From positions 434,001 to 498,000 of the forward strand of contig NZ_JACHJK010000002.1 in assembly GCF_014203595.1 (NCBI RefSeq): DNA of 64,000 nt, read 5' to 3'. The notes beneath the pieces are model-generated. The model saw only the letters and a list, made by a program, of their open reading frames with translations. It made no database searches and was not told the origin of the DNA. The translations under genes were made by a program, and so were the position numbers. This DNA is from Streptomyces echinatus. Its GTDB lineage: Bacteria > Actinomycetota > Actinomycetes > Streptomycetales > Streptomycetaceae. How positions within the stretch are numbered: the stretch's first letter is position 1; the number at the start of each line of letters is the position of its first letter. Below, one piece after another: positions 16,834 through 25,817 of this stretch.

Positions 16834-18237
16834 TCAGTGGTGTCGCGGCCGGAACTCGGCCGTCCGCCCGCTCGGGGCGTGGCCGGTCAGGACGACGTCG
16901 GGGATCGCCGTCGGGACCCTCGGGTCCGGAAACTCGGCCGGCATCGGCTTCATGTCGGGCGGCTGGTCCCAGCCCGGCGGCGGAGGCGGGAACGGGCCTG
17001 AATGCTCGATCAACTTCCCGTAGTACTCCAGCCACTTGCCGTGATCGAAGGTGACGGCCGCGACGATGCGGCCCCGGTGACCGTAGGCGGCGGCAAAACG
17101 GCGCTCCTCGACGGACCCCTGGGTGAAGACGATCTCGTCCCCGAAAGGCGGCACCCCGACGGACTTGATGTTCACGCCGAACTGACCGGACCAGAAGCCG
17201 GGCAGCAGCAGATGCGGGCGGTAGTCAGGTTCGAGGTTCACCATGTTGTGCGCCGCGGCCTCCGCGCCGAGCACCGCGTTGTCCCAGTGCTCCATCGCCA
17301 GGAACTGGTACTCGTAGAGCACGTGCGGCGCACGCGCCACATCCCCTGCCACGAAGATGCTGTCGGTGACCACGCCGTTGATGTCGAAGGCCCGTCCGCC
17401 GGCGTCGCATCCGACGCCCCAGAAACCGGCCGCCAGTCCGGAGCCCTCCAACCATTCCACGTTGCGGATCGACCCCAGCGAAGCCACCACCACATCGGCG
17501 TCGACGATCGAACCGTCCGAAAGCTGAGCACGCCGCACGTGCCCGCCGGAGTCGCCCTCCAGCGACGACACGCCCAGCCCGCAGCGCAGGTCCACGCCGT
17601 GATCGCGCTGCAGCTGCGCGGCGATCGCCCCGATCACCCCGCCGAGCGCGCCGACCAGCGGCGCCGAACCCCGCTCGACGACGGTCACCGGGATGTCCAG
17701 TTCCCGGCAGACAGAGGCCACTTCCGAGCCGATGAACCCGGCGCCGATGACCAACACCCGCGACGGCGGCTCGGCCAGCTCCTTCTGCAACTGCTCCGCA
17801 TCATCGCGCGAGCGAATCGTGTGGACCCCGCGCAGGGCGGCCTCGGCCGGGTTGGGCCACTGCCGCGCGCGGGTGCCCGTGGCGATCAGCAACCGGTCGT
17901 ACGGGACCTGCTCTCCATTCGCCAGGCGCACCTGCTTGGTGGCCCGATCCAGCCCGACGGCAGCCACCCCGAGTCGCCAGTCCGCATCGACTTCCCGCAT
18001 ACGGGGCAGCTTCGTGTGATCGGCCGGCACCCAGCCCTTGAGCACCTGCTTGGACAGCGGCGGACGGTCATACGGCTCGTACGGCTCGTCCCCGATGATG
18101 GTCAGAGAACCGGTGAAGCCCTCCTCGCGCAAAGTCTCCGCGGCCCGCAGCCCGGCCAGAGAAGCACCCACGATGACGATCCGGCCGCTGGCACGGAACT
18201 CGCGCACCAGCTCCGCGACCGTTGCCCGCAAGGTCAT
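16834..18237 (-). CDS. FAD-dependent ferredoxin reductase
   Basis: 467 residues from ATG 18237, which overlaps the ferredoxin stop as ATGA. FAD-binding Rossmann motif RIVIVGASLAGLRAAETLRE near residue 20, a second dinucleotide motif VLVIGAGFIGSEVASVCREL for NAD(P)H, and the C-terminal FAD motif SIFVAGDVARAPH. The C-terminal domain is longer than in compact putidaredoxin-type reductases, with a Pro-rich tail (PFPPPPPGWDQPP). It should pass electrons from NAD(P)H to the adjacent ferredoxin and so to the P450. Confidence 0.9.
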   Translation of the reverse strand: MTLRATVAELVREFRASGRIVIVGASLAGLRAAETLREEGFTGSLTIIGDEPYEPYDRPPLSKQVLKGWVPADHTKLPRMREVDADWRLGVAAVGLDRATKQVRLANGEQVPYDRLLIATGTRARQWPNPAEAALRGVHTIRSRDDAEQLQKELAEPPSRVLVIGAGFIGSEVASVCRELDIPVTVVERGSAPLVGALGGVIGAIAAQLQRDHGVDLRCGLGVSSLEGDSGGHVRRAQLSDGSIVDADVVVASLGSIRNVEWLEGSGLAAGFWGVGCDAGGRAFDINGVVTDSIFVAGDVARAPHVLYEYQFLAMEHWDNAVLGAEAAAHNMVNLEPDYRPHLLLPGFWSGQFGVNIKSVGVPPFGDEIVFTQGSVEERRFAAAYGHRGRIVAAVTFDHGKWLEYYGKLIEHSGPFPPPPPGWDQPPDMKPMPAEFPDPRVPTAIPDVVLTGHAPSGRTAEFRPRHH

Positions 18238-18452
18238 GACGTCTCGCCCCGCTCCTCGCCGTCCAAGCGGTCGATCACGATCGCCTGCACCGGGCACGCC
18301 GCAGCGGCTCGCTCGACCTGCAGGCGCCGCTGGTCATCAGGGTTCGGCTCATAGGTGAGCGCCTCCTGACCGTTCAGCCTGAAGACCTCGTGCGCCAGAT
18401 ACACGCACTGTGCGTATCCCTGGCAGCGATTCAGGTCCACGACGATCCGCAT
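18234..18452 (-). CDS. [3Fe-4S]-type P450 ferredoxin
   Basis: A 72-residue ferredoxin (MRIVVDLNRCQGYAQC at the start). Cys10, Cys16 and Cys53 (ACPVQAI) are the cluster ligands; the position of the fourth ligand, residue 13, is Tyr. That replacement is typical of the small actinobacterial P450 ferredoxins that carry a [3Fe-4S] cluster. It is first in the operon and overlaps the reductase by four bases, which fits a dedicated redox chain for the P450. Confidence 0.9.
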   Translation of the reverse strand: MRIVVDLNRCQGYAQCVYLAHEVFRLNGQEALTYEPNPDDQRRLQVERAAAACPVQAIVIDRLDGEERGETS

Positions 18453-19135
18453 GGGCAGACTCCTTCCGCTCTGCCGCCCACCCCACGGCGGCGACCACCG
18501 ACACGGTCATGCGGCTGTGGCAGAGTTCAGGCCGTCTGCCAGGTGAGCCGACCGCGCGTGTTCCCGTCAGCCCGCAACACCGGCTGAGCAAGTCCGGTCT
18601 TATTCGCTGTGCCGCCGCTTCACGGGTGACGTCTGTCGGAGTGTCGCAGCGCGAAGGGCGCGTCCCTCCTCCCATGGCGCCGGCATTCAAGGCTTGGCCC
18701 GGCCGTTGCGCCCCTGGAAAAATGTTCGCGCCGCCTTCCGACGATCGCAAACCGCCGTTCGGGGCCCAGCACGTCTCGTGGACGGGGCAGCTCTTGGTCA
18801 TTGACGGGTGCCTGCAGGTCAGGGGCTGCCGGAGAGCAGGTCCGCGAGCAAACTGCCACCTGATCACGATGGTTTGCGGATACGACACGGGCCTCGGCCA
18901 ACCGATCCGGCCCAAGCCGCTGATCACACCTGGCGGGGCCCGATCACCAGCGTCGCCCACGCGCTCATGAGGTCAGCTCCTGGTGGGCACCGACGCGTCG
19001 ACGATCTCGCGAGAGCTGTTCAGGGGATGGCACGTCGCCGAAATGGGGTGCGCCCCTTCGGCCGGATTGCCAGGACGACTGACCCGGTGACCTCGCGGCG
19101 TGTGGTGCGTGTCACCGTCCCCACCTGAGGCATTT
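18453..19135. other. Intergenic stretch upstream of the ferredoxin operon
   Basis: About 680 bases with no recognisable gene. Frames on both strands are Arg/Pro-rich shadows. The leftward promoter for the ferredoxin operon must lie in its left part. Confidence 0.4.
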
Positions 19136-19184
19136 CCATACGTCGTATGGTAATCCTTGAGAGGTACTTCCATACAACGTATGG
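19136..19184. promoter_or_regulatory. Pair of CCATAC-GTATGG palindromes (predicted TetR operator)
   Basis: Two 15-base palindromes, CCATACGTCGTATGG (19136-19150) and CCATACAACGTATGG (19170-19184), start 34 bases apart. They match the operators around 22.2-22.35 kb, beside a TetR gene, and lie 89 bases before the secreted-protein gene at 19273. Confidence 0.7.
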
Positions 19185-19272
19185 AAAAGCTTGATCGAAC
19201 AAGGTCCAGGCGCTGCACACCGCGTGCACGAGAAGCCGTTGGTGCAGATCGCGCCAACCGGAAGGAAAGATC

Positions 19273-19710
19273 ATGAAGAAGCTCACGAAGCGGATCGCTG
19301 TCGCTGTTTCCTCCATGGCGATCGCGGGTGCCGCCGTCATCGGTGCCGGGGGCACCGCTTCGGCCGCGACTCCCTCCGCCGCCCACGTCCAGCGGCCGGC
19401 CGTCGGCGTCAACCCCGCCGACTACCGTTGGGACCACGGCATCGGCTACCTGATCGAGCAGGGCTACTGCTGGGACGAGAACCGTGGCTGGCACCACGAC
19501 GACCGTGTCACCGACTCGTCCTGGCACAGCCGCGACGGTCGCTGCTACGGGAGCGACGAGGGGCGCGGGTGGAAGTCCGACAGGTCGTACCGGCACAGCG
19601 GGAACCGCTACGAGCACGACGGCCGGGACTGGGACCGCCACGGCGGGAACCACGGTGACCGGAACTACGGAGGCTGGGACCACTTCGACGGGAACCACGG
19701 TGACCGGTGA
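19273..19710 (+). CDS. Secreted His/Asp/Gly/Trp-rich small protein
   Basis: 145 residues. A clear Sec signal peptide (MKKLTKRIAVAVSSMAIAGA, ending TASA-ATPSA near residue 33) precedes a mature part containing Trp, Tyr, His and Asp in excess. A two-Cys motif region (GYCWDENRGWHHDDR, GRCYGSDEGRGW) is followed by a repetitive tail with NHGDR twice and many RDWD/YGGWD units. There is a GGAAGG ribosome binding site. No family recognised; the composition would suit metal binding or cell-surface association. The operator pair upstream suggests control by the TetR protein encoded 2-3 kb away. Confidence 0.8.
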   Translation: MKKLTKRIAVAVSSMAIAGAAVIGAGGTASAATPSAAHVQRPAVGVNPADYRWDHGIGYLIEQGYCWDENRGWHHDDRVTDSSWHSRDGRCYGSDEGRGWKSDRSYRHSGNRYEHDGRDWDRHGGNHGDRNYGGWDHFDGNHGDR

Positions 19711-20035
19711 GACAGGTTCTGTCTGTGCCCATGGGCCGAGGCTGCATCCCTCGCCCGATGCCTGTCGGCGGCAGGGACACGACCGCTGGTCAAGGATCAA
19801 CGGTCCCCTGACCGCCGCCCAGGCGGGCGATTGAGCGAGGACCCGCCCCTCTCGAACCTGCCTGCCGACACCGACCTCGTGTCGCAGGCACGCGTCGCCC
19901 ATCTGCCGCGACGCCACGAATCGCGCGGTCTGCCGATGCCGTCCCGGCGCCCGGGCCCTGCTGCAACACCTCTTCCTCCGATGCGTTACCACCGCCAGCG
20001 GCGGGCGCAGCCGAGGGAGGGGCGCCTTGGAGTGA
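19711..20035. other. Intergenic stretch
   Basis: 325 bases; I see no gene or strong hairpin here. Confidence 0.35.
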
Positions 20036-20459
20036 ATGCCGATGGAGTCTTCGAGGACTGTGGTCCAGGGACTGACCGCCCGGCTCGTCGTCTCGCGGGT
20101 CTACTCGCTGCCCCTGCGTATGCGTCTGCGGTATGAGCCCGCTGATCCCTATGTCGTTCGTGCGACCTTCTTCTCCCACAGTGACGAGCCCGTCGAATGG
20201 ATCCTGGGGCGTGACCTTCTCGCCGATGGCCTGGAGGGCTGCGCCGGTCATGGGGACGTCCGGATCTGGTCGGCCGTCGGTCGTGGTGACCAGGCGATGT
20301 ACATCGCTCTCGGGTCTCGCGCGGGCGCCGCTGCTCGAGGTTCCCGTGCGGGACGTCAAGAGCTTCCTGGAAAGCACGGAGGCTCTGGTGCCACGGGGTG
20401 CCGAGGCCGGACGCATCGACTGGGACACCGAACTGGCGTACCTGCTCTCCCAAAGTTGA
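20036..20459 (+). pseudogene. SsgA-like sporulation regulator, frameshifted
   Basis: From ATG 20036 the frame reads as an SsgA-like protein (GLTARLVVSRVYSLPLRMRL, then RYEPADPYVVRATFFSHSDE, PVEWILGRDLLADGLEG, GDVRIWSAVGRGDQAMYIAL). After about 20310 the family sequence continues in another frame (LLEVPVRDVKSFLESTEALV, then PRGAEAGRIDWDTELAYLL) to the stop at 20459. One indel of one or two bases explains it. SsgA-like proteins control septation and cell-wall events in streptomycetes. A sequencing error would make this an intact gene of about 140 residues. Confidence 0.75.
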
Positions 20460-20501
20460 CCGCTGACCATCCATGCCCAGACAGAAAAGGAATGAGCGTT
20501 C

Positions 20502-20831
20502 ATGTCCCAGTACCAGCTTCGCGTCTACACCCTGTCCGGCCCGGAAGCCCTCGTCGCCTATGAGAACGTCCGGTCCCAGCACATTCCCGGCATGGCGAAG
20601 CACCGGATCACCACGCACGGCGCCTGGACGGTGCCAGCGGCTTCCGGGGGTGAGACGCCCCAGCTGTACGCCCTCGTCTCCTACAGAGACACCGACGACG
20701 TGCAGGAGCGGCTGCGGGCGTACCTGGCCGGCCCGGACTTTCGCGCCGACATCGAGGGCTTCGACCTCAGCCAGATTGTCGGCATCGCCGAGACCCTGCT
20801 CACGCCCACCACCGACTCGCCCCTGAGCTGA
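20502..20831 (+). CDS. NIPSNAP family protein
   Basis: A 109-residue protein with the dimeric alpha-beta barrel pattern of NIPSNAP proteins (SQYQLRVYTLSGPEALVAYE, VRSQHIPGMAKHRITTHGAW, LYALVSYRDTDDVQERLRAY). ATG 20502 follows an AAAAGGAATG site. The role is unknown; relatives often lie beside oxidoreductases and small-molecule catabolic genes, as here. Confidence 0.75.
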   Translation: MSQYQLRVYTLSGPEALVAYENVRSQHIPGMAKHRITTHGAWTVPAASGGETPQLYALVSYRDTDDVQERLRAYLAGPDFRADIEGFDLSQIVGIAETLLTPTTDSPLS

Positions 20832-20953
20832 CTCAGCGGCTCGGCGCAACTCGGCCAGGTGACCGTCAGTCCAGCGGTGGGCATGGGCGGCGGCCGGGCC
20901 CCGCCGTGGGCACCAGTGCGCCGTGCGCCACCTGGCGGGGACGGTGTGACAGG

Positions 20954-21368
20954 TCAGCCAGCTGTCGACGGGAGAGGTCCCCCGGCGTGGGACATGAGAT
21001 GGCGCGCGGGGGTGCGTTCGATGATCAGGAAAGCGGCGTCGTCGCTGAGCTGCTCCCCGGTATGCGCGAGCAGGTCGCGGTGAACGCGGTGTAGCAGGGC
21101 GTCGGGTCCTGAGGCAGGGAAGGAGGCAACCCGTTCGGCGAGAGGGTAGCCAGCCCACCCGTAAGGCCCGATCCGGCGCGGCGGGGGCCGCAGCAGAATC
21201 CGCTGCCATGCCGATGTCCGTCACGGTGAGGGCCACGATCAGTGCGAGCGCGATCACCAGCAGCCCGCGCCCCGCCTGCTGTGCCAAGAAGCGGTCACGC
21301 TCCGCGCGTCGCTCCCTGTCGAGGTCGGTACGGCTCGTGGACTGGTTCGGGGCGGTGCTGCTCTCCAC
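20954..21368 (-). pseudogene. SpoIIE/PP2C-type phosphatase remnant with internal deletion
   Basis: The reverse strand starts with a polar N terminus (SSTAPNQSTSRTDLDRERRA) and one membrane helix (GLLVIALALIVALTVTDIGM). Within about 30 residues, and through frame changes, it jumps to the typical end of a PP2C/SpoIIE phosphatase (YPLAERVASFPASGPDALLH, RVHRDLLAHTGEQLSDDAAF, LIIERTPARH) and stops at 20954. The other helices and the catalytic core are deleted. Confidence 0.6.
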
Positions 21369-21522
21369 ACGCCTCTCGGTACGAGCGAGCCTGCTGTCAC
21401 TGCTGACCGAGCTCGGAACGCAGGAAGCTCGGACAGCGCGGGAAACGATCTCTTCCGGCCGCAGCGCCCCGAGCGCGCCTGCCACGGACGAGCCTCAAGC
21501 CGTAGCACCTCGAGCCGCGGAC

Positions 21523-22230
21523 TCAACGGCGGCCGGCGTCCTGGCTGTCACGGTCGGCGGTGAGCCGGCTTTCCAGGCCCGTGATCAGCGTGTCCATCAC
21601 GAGACGGAACATGTGGTCCCGATCAGGGCCCGCAGTCCCTGCACCCGTGGAGCCAGGGGCCGCATCCGTGGGCCCGTCTCCGCCGTCGGTATCAGGGCCG
21701 GGGGGCTTGAGGTTCGCCCACTGGTGGAGCGCTCCGTTGAGTTCGGCGCCGAGGACACCGACGACGACGGCGACGATCAGCGCGGCGACCTCAGGGACCT
21801 CTGACAACGGCACGCCGGCAGCGACCACGATCGCGGTGAGGGCCGTCCAGAACGGGTCGTCGTGCTGGATGAAGTCGGGCTGGTGGCTGAACGAGTACGC
21901 CATCAGCTCGGGGTGCCGGTGCGCCAGCGTCCGGAAGTCCGTGGCGAGCAGCCGGAGGCGCTCCTGCCAGGGAGCATCCTGAAGCGTCACGGTGCGGAAC
22001 TGGGCTCCGACCATTCTCGTCACGCCGCGCAGCACGGCTTCCTTGTTCGGCACGTGGTGGTACAGCGACATCGGGTTCGCATCGAGCACGGTCGCGAGTT
22101 TGCGCATGGTGAGCGCCTCGGCCCCGTCCTCGTCGATCAGCCGCAGGGCGGCGGCGTAGATCCCGGCCTCGGTCAGAGGCACGTCTCTCTTCCTCGTTCC
22201 CCGCGGGGGACGTCTCACCTTTTTTTCCAT
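21523..22230 (-). CDS. TetR family repressor, probable regulator of the P450 fusion
   Basis: About 235 residues from ATG 22230 (ATG-like starts up to 22254 exist). The N-terminal HTH is LTEAGIYAAALRLIDEDGAE with ALTMRKLATVLDANPMSLYH and HVPNKEAVLRGVTRM; the C-terminal ligand domain is TetR_C-like (PWQERLRLLATDFRTLAHRH, AALIVAVVVGVLGAELNGAL). It is divergent from the CYP102-type gene, and its start codon lies inside one of the palindromic operators, so it should repress itself and the P450. The arrangement recalls BM3R1 and CYP102A1 of Bacillus megaterium; inducers there are fatty acids or barbiturates. Confidence 0.88.
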   Translation of the reverse strand: MEKKVRRPPRGTRKRDVPLTEAGIYAAALRLIDEDGAEALTMRKLATVLDANPMSLYHHVPNKEAVLRGVTRMVGAQFRTVTLQDAPWQERLRLLATDFRTLAHRHPELMAYSFSHQPDFIQHDDPFWTALTAIVVAAGVPLSEVPEVAALIVAVVVGVLGAELNGALHQWANLKPPGPDTDGGDGPTDAAPGSTGAGTAGPDRDHMFRLVMDTLITGLESRLTADRDSQDAGRR

Positions 22231-22265
22231 ACCTCGTACGGTACCAGCGCCCATACGGCGTACGG
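22227..22265. promoter_or_regulatory. Operator pair at the TetR start
   Basis: CCATACCTCGTACGG (22227-22241) and CCATACGGCGTACGG (22251-22265), starting 24 bases apart. The first covers the TetR start codon, which points to autorepression. Confidence 0.7.
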
Positions 22266-22318
22266 AAAATGACTCCGATCACGGCATCCCTCCCCTCGGC
22301 CGGGGTTGCACCGTGTTT

Positions 22319-22354
22319 CCATACGACGTACGGTACTAATCCATACGGCGTATG
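22319..22354. promoter_or_regulatory. Operator pair upstream of the P450 fusion
   Basis: CCATACGACGTACGG (22319-22333) and CCATACGGCGTATG (22341-22354), starting 22 bases apart and about 80 bases before the P450 start. Same consensus (CCATACNNCGTAYGG) as the pairs at 22227 and 19136. Confidence 0.7.
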
Positions 22355-22432
22355 TTTCCGTGGTGCAGCGCGGCACCGACCAGCGCAGCCCGCCCTTGCC
22401 CATCCCCTCCACTCCCCGCAGAGGAGCACGTC

Positions 22433-25400
22433 ATGACCACGCACGCCGCGAACGACCTTCGCCCCACCCCGTCCTCGCAGGGCATCCCGGTCCTCGACCC
22501 CGCACCGCCGCTTCCCGACACCAACCCGGTCGCGTTCTTCGGCGAGCTGTCCAAGCAGTTCCCGGAGGGCATCTTCAGCCTGAACATCGCCGGCCAGGAG
22601 AACGTCTTCGTCTACGACCCGGACCTGGTCACCGAGGTCAGCGACGAGACCCGCTTCGGAAAGCCGATCTTCGCGCCGCTGAGCCATGTCCGGGACTACA
22701 CGGGAGCGGGCCTGTTCACGGCCCACGAGGTCGACGACGGTGATGCCTGGGGCATGGCCCACCGGATCCTCATGCCGGCCTTCAGCCAGCGCGCCATGAA
22801 GAACTACTACGGACAGATGCTGGAGATCGCCCAGAGCCTGGTGGGCAAGTGGGCGAACGCGGAAGGCGAACCGGTCAGGATCACTGACGACTACACCCGG
22901 CTGACCCTGGACACCATCGCCCTGTCCGGCTTCGGCTACCGGTTCGACTCCTTCGCCGAGGAGGAGCTGCACCCCTTCCTCAACGCCCTGCTGGAGGCGC
23001 TGGTGGAGTCGATGCGGCGCTCCCAGGAACTGCCGGGGATGACCGCACTGCGTACGGACGACGACAAGCGCTACCGCAAGAACATCCAGCTGATGCGGGA
23101 CCTCGTCGAGAGCGTGATCAAGGAACGTCGTCAGGGCATGAGCAGCGGTGAGGACGACCTGCTGGGCCTGATGCTTCAAGCCACCGACCCGGATACGGGC
23201 AGGCCGCTGGACGACGACAACGTCCGCGACCAGGTGGTGACGTTCCTGATCGCCGGCCACGAGACCACCAGCGGTCTGCTGTCGTTCGCCACGTACTCGC
23301 TGATGCGCAACCCGCACGCGCTGGCCCAGGCATACGCCGAGGTGGACCGCCTCATGCCCGGTGACACGGTCCCGGACTACGACACGATCATGAAAATGGA
23401 CGTGATCCCGCGGATCCTGGAGGAGACCCTGCGCCTGTGGGCTCCCATACCGCAGATCATGAAGGCACCGCTCGAGGACACCGTCATCGGAGGCCGGTAC
23501 GAACTGAAGCAGGGCACGAAGACGAACCTGCTGATGGGTCCGCTGCACACCCACCCCAAGGCATGGGAGAGGCCGCACGAGTTCGACATCGACCGGTGGC
23601 TGCCGGAGAACCGCGCCCGGCACCACCAGCACGCCTACAAGCCGTTCGGCAACGGTCGGCGCGCGTGCATCGGCCGCCAGTTCGCCCTCACCGAGGCCCG
23701 CCTGGCGCTGGCGCTGGTGCTGCAGAAGTTCAAGTTCTCCGACACCACCGACTACAAGATGGATGTGCGGGAAGCCCTGACGCGCAAGCCCGGCGACTTC
23801 GAACTCGTCATCCGCAGGCGTCAGGAGCACGAGCGGGCCGTGTTCGGCGCCGTCGACCTGCAGAGCGACGACGAGCGGCAGCAGACCGCGGTGAGCGGCG
23901 TCGGGGTGAATCTGACCGTCGCCCACGGATCGAGCCTGGGTTCGTGCGAGGACCTGGCGCGCACCATCGCCGACCGCGGTGAGCGCTCCGGGTTCGGCAC
24001 CACGCTGATGAGCCTGGACGAGCTCGGTGACAACCTGCCCACCGAGGGTCTGCTCGTGGTTGTTGCCGCCAGTTACAACGGCAAGGCCCCTGACAACGCG
24101 CAGCGCTTCGACGACCTGCTGGGCGCCGGACTGCCGGAGGGCTCTCTGTCGAACGTGCGGTTCGCGCTGCTGGGCGCCGGCAACACCCAGTGGGTGGCCA
24201 CCTACCAGGCGTTCCCCAAGCGGATCGAGGAAGGGCTGCTGGCCGCCGGCGCCACGCCGGTCGTCGAGCGCGGCATCGCGGACGCCGCAGGTGACTTCGA
24301 CGGCATGGCCAGTCGCTGGATGGACACGCTGTGGGCCACCCTGGCCGAGGAGTACGCCGCCGACACCTCCGAGGCGAGCGGCCCGCGCTACGAGGTCCAG
24401 CTGCTCACCGAGTCCGACGTGCGTCCCGCGATCGTCTCCGAGCAGGCATATCCGCTCAAGGTGGTGGCCAACGAGGAGCTGGTGGCCGACGCGACCGGCC
24501 TGTGGGACTTCCGGATCGAGCCGCCGCGCCCGTCCGCGAGGTCCATCACCTTCGAGCTGCCCGAGGGCGTCACCTACGACACCGGCAACCACCTGGCCGT
24601 CTTCGCCAAGAACGAGCCTGCCCTGGTGAACCGCGCGCTGAAGCGGCTCGGTGTCGGGTACGACCAGGTGCTGCGCCTGGACCTGCCCGCAGGCGGCCGC
24701 ACGCACCTGCCGGTCGGCGTCCCCGTCACCGCGGGCATCCTGCTCACCGAGTTCCTGGAACTGCAGGACGTGGCCACCCGCTCCCAGATCCACACCCTGG
24801 CCGAGTACACCCAGTGCCCGTGGACCCGGCCGCAGCTCCAGGCGTACACCGCCGACACCGAGGAGGCCGAGGAGCGCTACAGCAAGGAGATCCTCGGCAA
24901 GCGGGTCTCGGTGCTGGGCCTGCTGGAGCGCTTTCCGGCGGTCGAGCCGCCGCTGGCGGTCTTCCTGGAGATGACGGGCCCGATCCGTCCGCGCTTCTAC
25001 TCCATCTCCTCCGCCCCGTCGGCCAACCCACGGCATGTGCGCCTGACCGTCGGCCTGCTGGAGGGCCCGGCCCTGTCCGGCGACGGCCACTACCGCGGCA
25101 CCTGCTCCTCCTACATCGCGGGCCTGGAGCCCGGGGACGTCGTCTACGGCTACGTCCGCGTGCCCTCCCCGACGTTCGCCCCGCCCGCCGACCCGGCCAC
25201 GCCGCTGATCCTCATCGGCCCCGGCACCGGCATCGCGCCCCTGCGCGGCTTCCTGGAGGAGCGGGCCTGGCAGCACGAGCGCGGCATCCAGGTCGGCCTG
25301 GCGCAGGTCTTCGTCGGCTGCCGCCACCCCGAGCACGACTACTTCTACCGTCAGGAGATGCGGGACTGGGAGCAGGCCGGCATCGCGCAGATCCACACCG

Positions 25401-25657
25401 CCTACTCCGCGGTGACCGGCCACCCGGCCCGGTTCGTGCAGAACGCCATCGTGGGCGCCGCCGACACGGTGTGGCAGGCCATCGAGGACGGCGCGTACAT
25501 CTACGTCTGCGGTGACGGCCGCCGTATGGCGCCCGCCGTCCGCGAGGCCCTCGCCGCCATCCACCGTCAGAAAACCGGCAGCGATGACGAGACCGCCCAG
25601 CACTGGCTCGCCCAGCTCGAAGCGGACGAGCGCTACCAGCAGGACGTCTTCGCCTGA
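22433..25657 (+). CDS. Self-sufficient CYP102-type P450 / NADPH-P450 reductase fusion
   Basis: 1,074 residues, the size of P450 BM3. The P450 domain (about 1-470) has the I-helix AGHETTSGLLSF, the K-helix ETLRLW and the haem motif PFGNGRRACIGRQFAL with Cys at about 412. A flavodoxin-like FMN domain follows (about 485-640; VNLTVAHGSSLGSCEDLA, VVVAASYNGKAPDNAQRF). The FAD/NADPH reductase domain completes it (RFYSISSAPSANPRHVRLTV, YRGTCSSYIAGL, LIGPGTGIAPLRGFLEER, YIYVCGDGRRMAPAVREAL). Such enzymes hydroxylate fatty acids at subterminal positions using NADPH. ATG 22433 has an AGAGGAG site. It is expected to be controlled by the divergent TetR gene. Confidence 0.95.
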   Translation: MTTHAANDLRPTPSSQGIPVLDPAPPLPDTNPVAFFGELSKQFPEGIFSLNIAGQENVFVYDPDLVTEVSDETRFGKPIFAPLSHVRDYTGAGLFTAHEVDDGDAWGMAHRILMPAFSQRAMKNYYGQMLEIAQSLVGKWANAEGEPVRITDDYTRLTLDTIALSGFGYRFDSFAEEELHPFLNALLEALVESMRRSQELPGMTALRTDDDKRYRKNIQLMRDLVESVIKERRQGMSSGEDDLLGLMLQATDPDTGRPLDDDNVRDQVVTFLIAGHETTSGLLSFATYSLMRNPHALAQAYAEVDRLMPGDTVPDYDTIMKMDVIPRILEETLRLWAPIPQIMKAPLEDTVIGGRYELKQGTKTNLLMGPLHTHPKAWERPHEFDIDRWLPENRARHHQHAYKPFGNGRRACIGRQFALTEARLALALVLQKFKFSDTTDYKMDVREALTRKPGDFELVIRRRQEHERAVFGAVDLQSDDERQQTAVSGVGVNLTVAHGSSLGSCEDLARTIADRGERSGFGTTLMSLDELGDNLPTEGLLVVVAASYNGKAPDNAQRFDDLLGAGLPEGSLSNVRFALLGAGNTQWVATYQAFPKRIEEGLLAAGATPVVERGIADAAGDFDGMASRWMDTLWATLAEEYAADTSEASGPRYEVQLLTESDVRPAIVSEQAYPLKVVANEELVADATGLWDFRIEPPRPSARSITFELPEGVTYDTGNHLAVFAKNEPALVNRALKRLGVGYDQVLRLDLPAGGRTHLPVGVPVTAGILLTEFLELQDVATRSQIHTLAEYTQCPWTRPQLQAYTADTEEAEERYSKEILGKRVSVLGLLERFPAVEPPLAVFLEMTGPIRPRFYSISSAPSANPRHVRLTVGLLEGPALSGDGHYRGTCSSYIAGLEPGDVVYGYVRVPSPTFAPPADPATPLILIGPGTGIAPLRGFLEERAWQHERGIQVGLAQVFVGCRHPEHDYFYRQEMRDWEQAGIAQIHTAYSAVTGHPARFVQNAIVGAADTVWQAIEDGAYIYVCGDGRRMAPAVREALAAIHRQKTGSDDETAQHWLAQLEADERYQQDVFA

Positions 25658-25817
25658 CCGTTACAACGTCGTCAAGGCGTGTGACCTCCCGACGCCGGGA
25701 GGCGTGCGGCACTCCCCCGCTGCCAGCCGTACGCCTCCCCGCCACCACAAGTCATCACACACCTCAGGGCACCGCTGAATCCCCATGATCGGTGCCGCTC
25801 ACAGAAAGCAGTTCCTC

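Noticed and set aside
21791..25603. A 1,270-codon reverse-strand open frame opposite the P450 fusion
   Set aside because: It is a codon-bias shadow: the forward frame has complete P450, FMN and FAD/NADPH domains, while the reverse frame is Gly/Ala/Arg/Val/Leu-rich with no domain.
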